From: Anticarsia gemmatalis
Lineage: Eukaryota; Arthropoda; Insecta; Lepidoptera; Erebidae
Direction: 5' to 3'
Assembly: GCF_050436995.1 (NCBI RefSeq)
Contig: NC_134757.1
Span: 1,996,501-2,060,500 of the forward strand
DNA length: 64,000 nucleotides
A program made the position numbers and the translations under genes. Positions 44,401 through 50,400 of this stretch are shown here, piece after piece; the stretch's first letter is position 1; each line of letters begins with the position of its first letter. The notes under the pieces are model-generated. The model saw only the letters and a program-made list of their open reading frames with translations, was not told the DNA's origin and did not search any database.

Positions 44401-47400
44401 CATTACTCATACTTGTTAGTTTTAAACTATGTGTAGGTACCGTGCGTGACGCAATGGTCATTGTATTATCGATGAGGTAATTGATCTTTCTTGCTGACAT
44501 TAAATGTAAGGTTTTCTTATAGTTCTATGATTTATACTTTTATAAAGAGAAAAGCAATAATTTCGTATTGTACAGGAGGTATCTGAAACTATGATGAATT
44601 TATGACCAACGGCTAAGCGAAGAGCCTTGCACTTAAGGTTCGATTAAAGAAGGTTAGGAGGTATTCCAAATTAAGAATTTAGATCTACAGGCTTATGTGC
44701 CAATACAGCTATTTTATTTTGTAAATGTCCAGTATTCTTAATTATATTATAGACGAATTGTGTATGTAAAGGCTTTACTAAGTTCTTTGACTTTAATAAT
44801 ATTTTTAAAAATATACTAAAAGTGCACCATAAGGTAAGTATCTTCGGATTACTGTAGACTGACTACAGCAAGAAATCCGTTATTAGTCAGTTTGTAGATC
44901 ATAAAAGGCATGTGTTTCAATTACAGTTAAAACTCCACACGTTTAATGTTCTTCTTGCAAACAATATCAATTAAAACGGTCTCCGGTTAATTATTTTGTT
45001 TTTTTAGCAGTTAATTTCAAGCAATTGTTGCCGGGCCTCTCGCGGTATTAAACCTTGTTAATAAAGAATAAACTGTACTAGTATTACACTACTGTGATAA
45101 CGGAAAATATGCACTTAGACTGGTAAAAACTTTATTTGTAATCGTTTTTTACGTGTTGGACTAAACCACGGCATTTTTCTGCATTTTTACAAAGCTTTTT
45201 GTTCCAAAACAATTAATCCCATCAAAACATAAATATAATTACAAGTTTGGCATGACAAAACTTTATTTTATAAAATTAATACAAATAAATTGTAGCATAA
45301 AACCATATTTTCATTTCTTTAGTTAGCAACGAAAAATAACGAGCTCTTTAGCTAACAGTTAGTTACAAGATTAATATCAGCTAACATATAACGTAACAAA
45401 TTGCCGAATTACCACACTATTGGGTATAACAAACACAAACAATCTCGAGCATAGAGCATCGTTAACACGGCCATACCAGCCGCACCGGCCGCACGACCGC
45501 GCAGCCTAGCTCTATGGTACGATGTCGAAACTCACTGAAAATAAACGTACCACAGACAACGCACGAGTTTTGTTTTCGAACGCATTCTCTAGGGCTGGCC
45601 TTAAAACCTTTTTTGTGACAAAAATATAAAAGTTCTTTTTGGTTTTTGTTTGTCTGTCTTCTGGAATGCGTCGTTTGGAAACTTAAAGAATAAATTGTTG
45701 TATTTTGAGTTCATTTTAAAAACAGTCGCTACATCTGCTAGTTAATTTAAATTATTCTTGTTTTTTTACTAGGAGTTAAGTCGTCTATATCTGCGTAAAG
45801 TTTATTATAATGATGTTTTGTTAACTTCAAAGTTAAGTAAAAAACTCTTAAATAAGCAATAAACAAACCTGTTTATTTTTATTGCACAAATAGTTAGTTC
45901 GACTGCGGTTAATTTAATTAATATAAGAGTAAGATAGGCACTGGCTATACACTGGACGGAAACAGGTACCTACTTAATAAAGTGGTTTAAGTAAACATAA
46001 CTTAGAAATAAATTGCATCAGCCTAGATGCAAATCTTAGCTCTAGACCTCATTACATGCCGATTAAGATTTGCCATAAGGTCTTTAATAATACCACCAAG
46101 TAATCTTTGTAAGTCGAAAGAAATAATCTCCAAAAGTACTGATCTGAATTCCATAATGCGTCACGAATCAAAAGTTTCATTGACCCTGCAGCAAAAGTTC
46201 CATTTCTTAGGACATGGGAGATCTTTTAATGCAAACAAAGTCGTGAGTAGAACTAGTATACGTTTAAAGTCAATTTAGATTTACTTTAAGCCAAAACTGA
46301 TTAAGTACAGATTCAGAAATGAATAGGTAATAAAATCACTAGATTACTATAAAAAGAAGTCTCCTCGCTGAGTCAGTCTGTTCGTAAATGACTCAAAATC
46401 TACTAAACGGAATTTCAGTTTTCTTCTTGAGGAAGGTTTCAGTTTACAATTTGTTAAAACTTTTTTATTTTAGACGAAGTTAGACTCTTGTAGTAATAAA
46501 ATGCGTTAAAATTTCAACGCAATCCGCATTCCGAACCACTTCAATATAATATAATTCATTCACATAAGAGTCTTCAATTTATTAAACTACACTGCTATTT
46601 AAAATCTTAACATTTGGCATCCCTGTTGCTACGCGCGTCCGAAAATATTCTCTAAACAATATCAGTGAGGTCATTGAACCCTTTATCGGTACGGCTCATT
46701 TGCATCTAGCGAGTTAACATAGTGTAGAGCGCTGCGCACGCGCACATGCGTACGACTATCGGAATATGAAATCCTGGTCGTGAATATAGTTTTTTATTGT
46801 ATGAGTGTGTGTTAGTAAACTGTAGTAGAAAATTTAATAGTTAAAGTCTAGTGTTTTGTTTTGCGAGATGCATGTTTATTTTGAACTTTTATAGTAGCTT
46901 AGTAGTTTGCTTTTACTTTTCTTATGACTTTATGGTGTCCTGTGCAATGAGTAGGTATATGTGGCTGTACATATATCGACTATCGTTAGTAGGAAAGATG
47001 TTGCATTTAATTTCTATTCTTTGTGGTACGTAAACGTCACAATTTACGCAGTCGTCTCCTCTATCGCATTACATATTAGAAAGATCTTTGCTTTACTTTA
47101 AGAATTTAAGAATACAATATTATGTGCACTTTTGCTTATTCTTTCAAGAAGATATTACTATATTTTCGTTACACATAAAAAAAATCATGACATTTTTATC
47201 TTACGCCTTTTCCACCGAATCTATGATATATTTTAAACCTTTTGTATTAAAGCAAGTATGATATTCTACATCTTATATTCTATATTCACAGAGTAGTGTT
47301 ATAGTAAATAGTAATATATTTTATATCACAATAGTGTGTAGGCGGACTGGTCAGCGACTCGAGCGAGATCTAAAATCTCGTTATTTACAGTTACTGGTGT

Positions 47401-50400
47401 TACTATGCCATAGTAATAGCAGTAGGACAGCTAGGGAGCTTTGTGCTAAATGCAATGATATTATATATTCACTATTACCGGTATTTTACGGTGGAGCGGC
47501 TGCCTATCGGACCTCCAGTACCCAGTTATCTGGGTTTTAACATGATACCCCTTGGCAAGACTTAATGTTAAGACATTTTATTAGCTTTTGTAAATACCCA
47601 TAATTTTACCAAGCAATCGCCTGGAATCTTTAGGCACGAAATAGGTTATACCTAGTGTGGAAAGTTAAATATATAAGTTTTTAGCAAAACTTTAGAGGTT
47701 TTACTTGTTTATCTTTTGTGTAAATAGGTTTTGCGTAATTCAGTTGCGTTTTACTGCAGGTATTCTTTACCAAAATTTTGTTATATTAGTATTAATATGT
47801 TAAAGACATGAGCGAGAGTGAGGTTTCCAAAGAGCGTCCAGGATAGAGCGAAATGGAGGAGAAATATTAGGAAGGCTGATCCCACAACTATATGTCATTC
47901 ATAGCATAGAAAAGAGACAGAGAGACTATTAACATGTTACAATCAATAAATCAGCATTTATGGTGTAAAAAATCTACAAGTATTTCTGTATCCGCGGTCA
48001 GATTCCAGTTAATCTTCATAATATTTTATATGACAATAGCACGTGGGCGTGAAAGAGCTGTGAGCTTTACTCATATTTTACTGTCACCGCTGTTACTAGG
48101 CAAATGTTAATAAGAATAGGATTTATTTCAAATGCGGTTTTATGAACGTTAATCTCCAAAATTGATGGACAGATTTTGAAGGGGATTTCGCCAATTTTAA
48201 AGTTGATTTTAGAAGCGTATGTACAATAATATATAAAATCATCTTCCGCCCGCGACTTCATCCGCGTGAAAAGGTTTCTAAAGATGATTTTTTAAGAGAT
48301 GGCTAACTTTAAAAAATAGTATATGCTAAATTCTTTGTTTTAATGGAAACAAACTCGGAGCTTATATTCTTTCTCTACCATGGATAACTGTTTTTTTCAT
48401 TTTAGCAATATAGCCGCAAGGAAAGACTGCTCATAAACATTTACAAAGAATTTAACTATATCCAGGAAACGTGTCTGTATAATTTACTTTTCTTAGGATC
48501 AATTGTATTTTGCATACTGAGCTCGAGGGGGAATAAATTTGTTTAACAACGCACTAACGATTTTATAATCGATGTGATTTATGACCAACTAACCTTTATA
48601 CGCGGATCTTCTTGTAAGGAACTTTTGCTTATGGTCTTCCTGGGATTAAAGCTTTTGCTCTATCAAATTTAATTTTAATAGGTCCAAGAATTTAGCCGTA
48701 ATGCGTAACAGATAGATAGATCTTTGGTATTTTAAGTATGAACTGCCAGCCACTTAAAGAAATATTTTTTGATAAGTTTTCGTTGTAAATATTTTAAGTT
48801 ACTGCAGATTGTGTACTTTGAAGGTAAGAATCAAAATCGCTTTAGTAGTTTTATAGATAGTCCCCAACAAACAAACAAAGTTAAACATCTCTATCAGAAT
48901 AGTGATGTGATTTATTATGAACGAATGAACGAACCATTGAACACTGATCTGCATTCACTATTAATTTACATGACACGTCTTTCGAATATTTTAACTGTTT
49001 AATCATTTGGAATATTGATGAGTTAATTGTGATAAATGTATAGCTACAGTATTCGTTATGTGTCTTAATGTCGGGGTAGAGAAAATGTATGAATGTAAAA
49101 AAATATAAAACATTTATTTGTTAGTTAATGGATAACCTCCTGAAATTATAATTCCAAAATGTCCTTTATTACCTAGAATCTTTCTAATTTCTAGCTGTAT
49201 TCTTGCAAGGTCGTTAGATTAATAATTTTAAAGGTTAAGTATTGAAATCCATAATATGACAATCTTAGGCCAAATATTGGGATGCCTAACAGCTAGCTTT
49301 ACAATTCAATCGCTCCGGAAAATTTACAGACAGATAAAATAACAACCTATTTTTTAATTTGTCAGTAACTGACCAAGCAACGAACTGCAACCATTTAGCC
49401 AGCCAGTAAAAATCTTCTAAATGCATTATAACGGAACTATTTTAAAAAAAGAAAGCCGAAGCTCAACGCGTACAAAATGTCACGCGCGAACGAACTAAAA
49501 ATGACGATTCATTTCACGCATCAAGTTTATAGCTGCTCAGTACTCAGTACCGATGATCAATTGATAAAGTTCAACCAAGTACTTAAGGGCTTGCTTTTAT
49601 TATAACAAAGTGACGAAATAGATTTATGTACCTAAATGCCAAGAACGAAACGTTACCTTTATTTAATGTTGTAAAATCAGGGTTATTTGCGTGCCTGAGT
49701 TGGGTAAAGACCTTTTTGACACTGAAAGAGGTGAAGTGGGTATTTAGGTATTTCAATATTCGAATTCCGAAAATACTAAGCCCGTTCACGGGTAAGTTGT
49801 TAGCTGGAACTATGGGCAATTAGCAAAGCAGAATTTTGTGTGCGATATTAAGTTCTTAAAAAATGTACGAGTTTTTGGACTATTTACTGCCTTCGTGGGG
49901 CAGTGATTTAGGTGGGTTCAATTCCTACACCGTACCGTTCTAGGTCTGGTTGTACTTTGTGTCCGTTGTTTGTATGTTTGTAAAAGTCCCCGCGACACAA
50001 GAGCAATTCTTAGTGCAGGATTTGTCTGTTACAACTGAAAAAAATGTATAAACTACTTGAGTTAAAAGCTATACATTTGAGTTTAACAGGTCATAATTAC
50101 GTTCTATCACGCTACATTTATACGCATTATAGCGCCATTACTCCACAACAAAGGAAATAATCATATCACATTAATAACAATTTAATTACGTATAATTATC
50201 GCTTCAGGGATGTGCGTGCAGTCCGGGTGCATTGACCCGCGCGACGTTATTGGCACAAGTGTCTGGTGTAATGACATAACTGTTACAATTTAACACATTG
50301 TTTCATGTCCACGCATCGTTTCATTACGAATATTACGATAGAAATTGCGGAATATGGCGGGAAAATTGCGCGGGAATCTTTTTTTTTTCATGTCCGTTGC

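Noticed and set aside
47334..47540. 68-codon plus-strand frame in a GC-richer patch
   Set aside because: No recognisable motif, no splice signals, and no start context; kept only as an unclassified patch.
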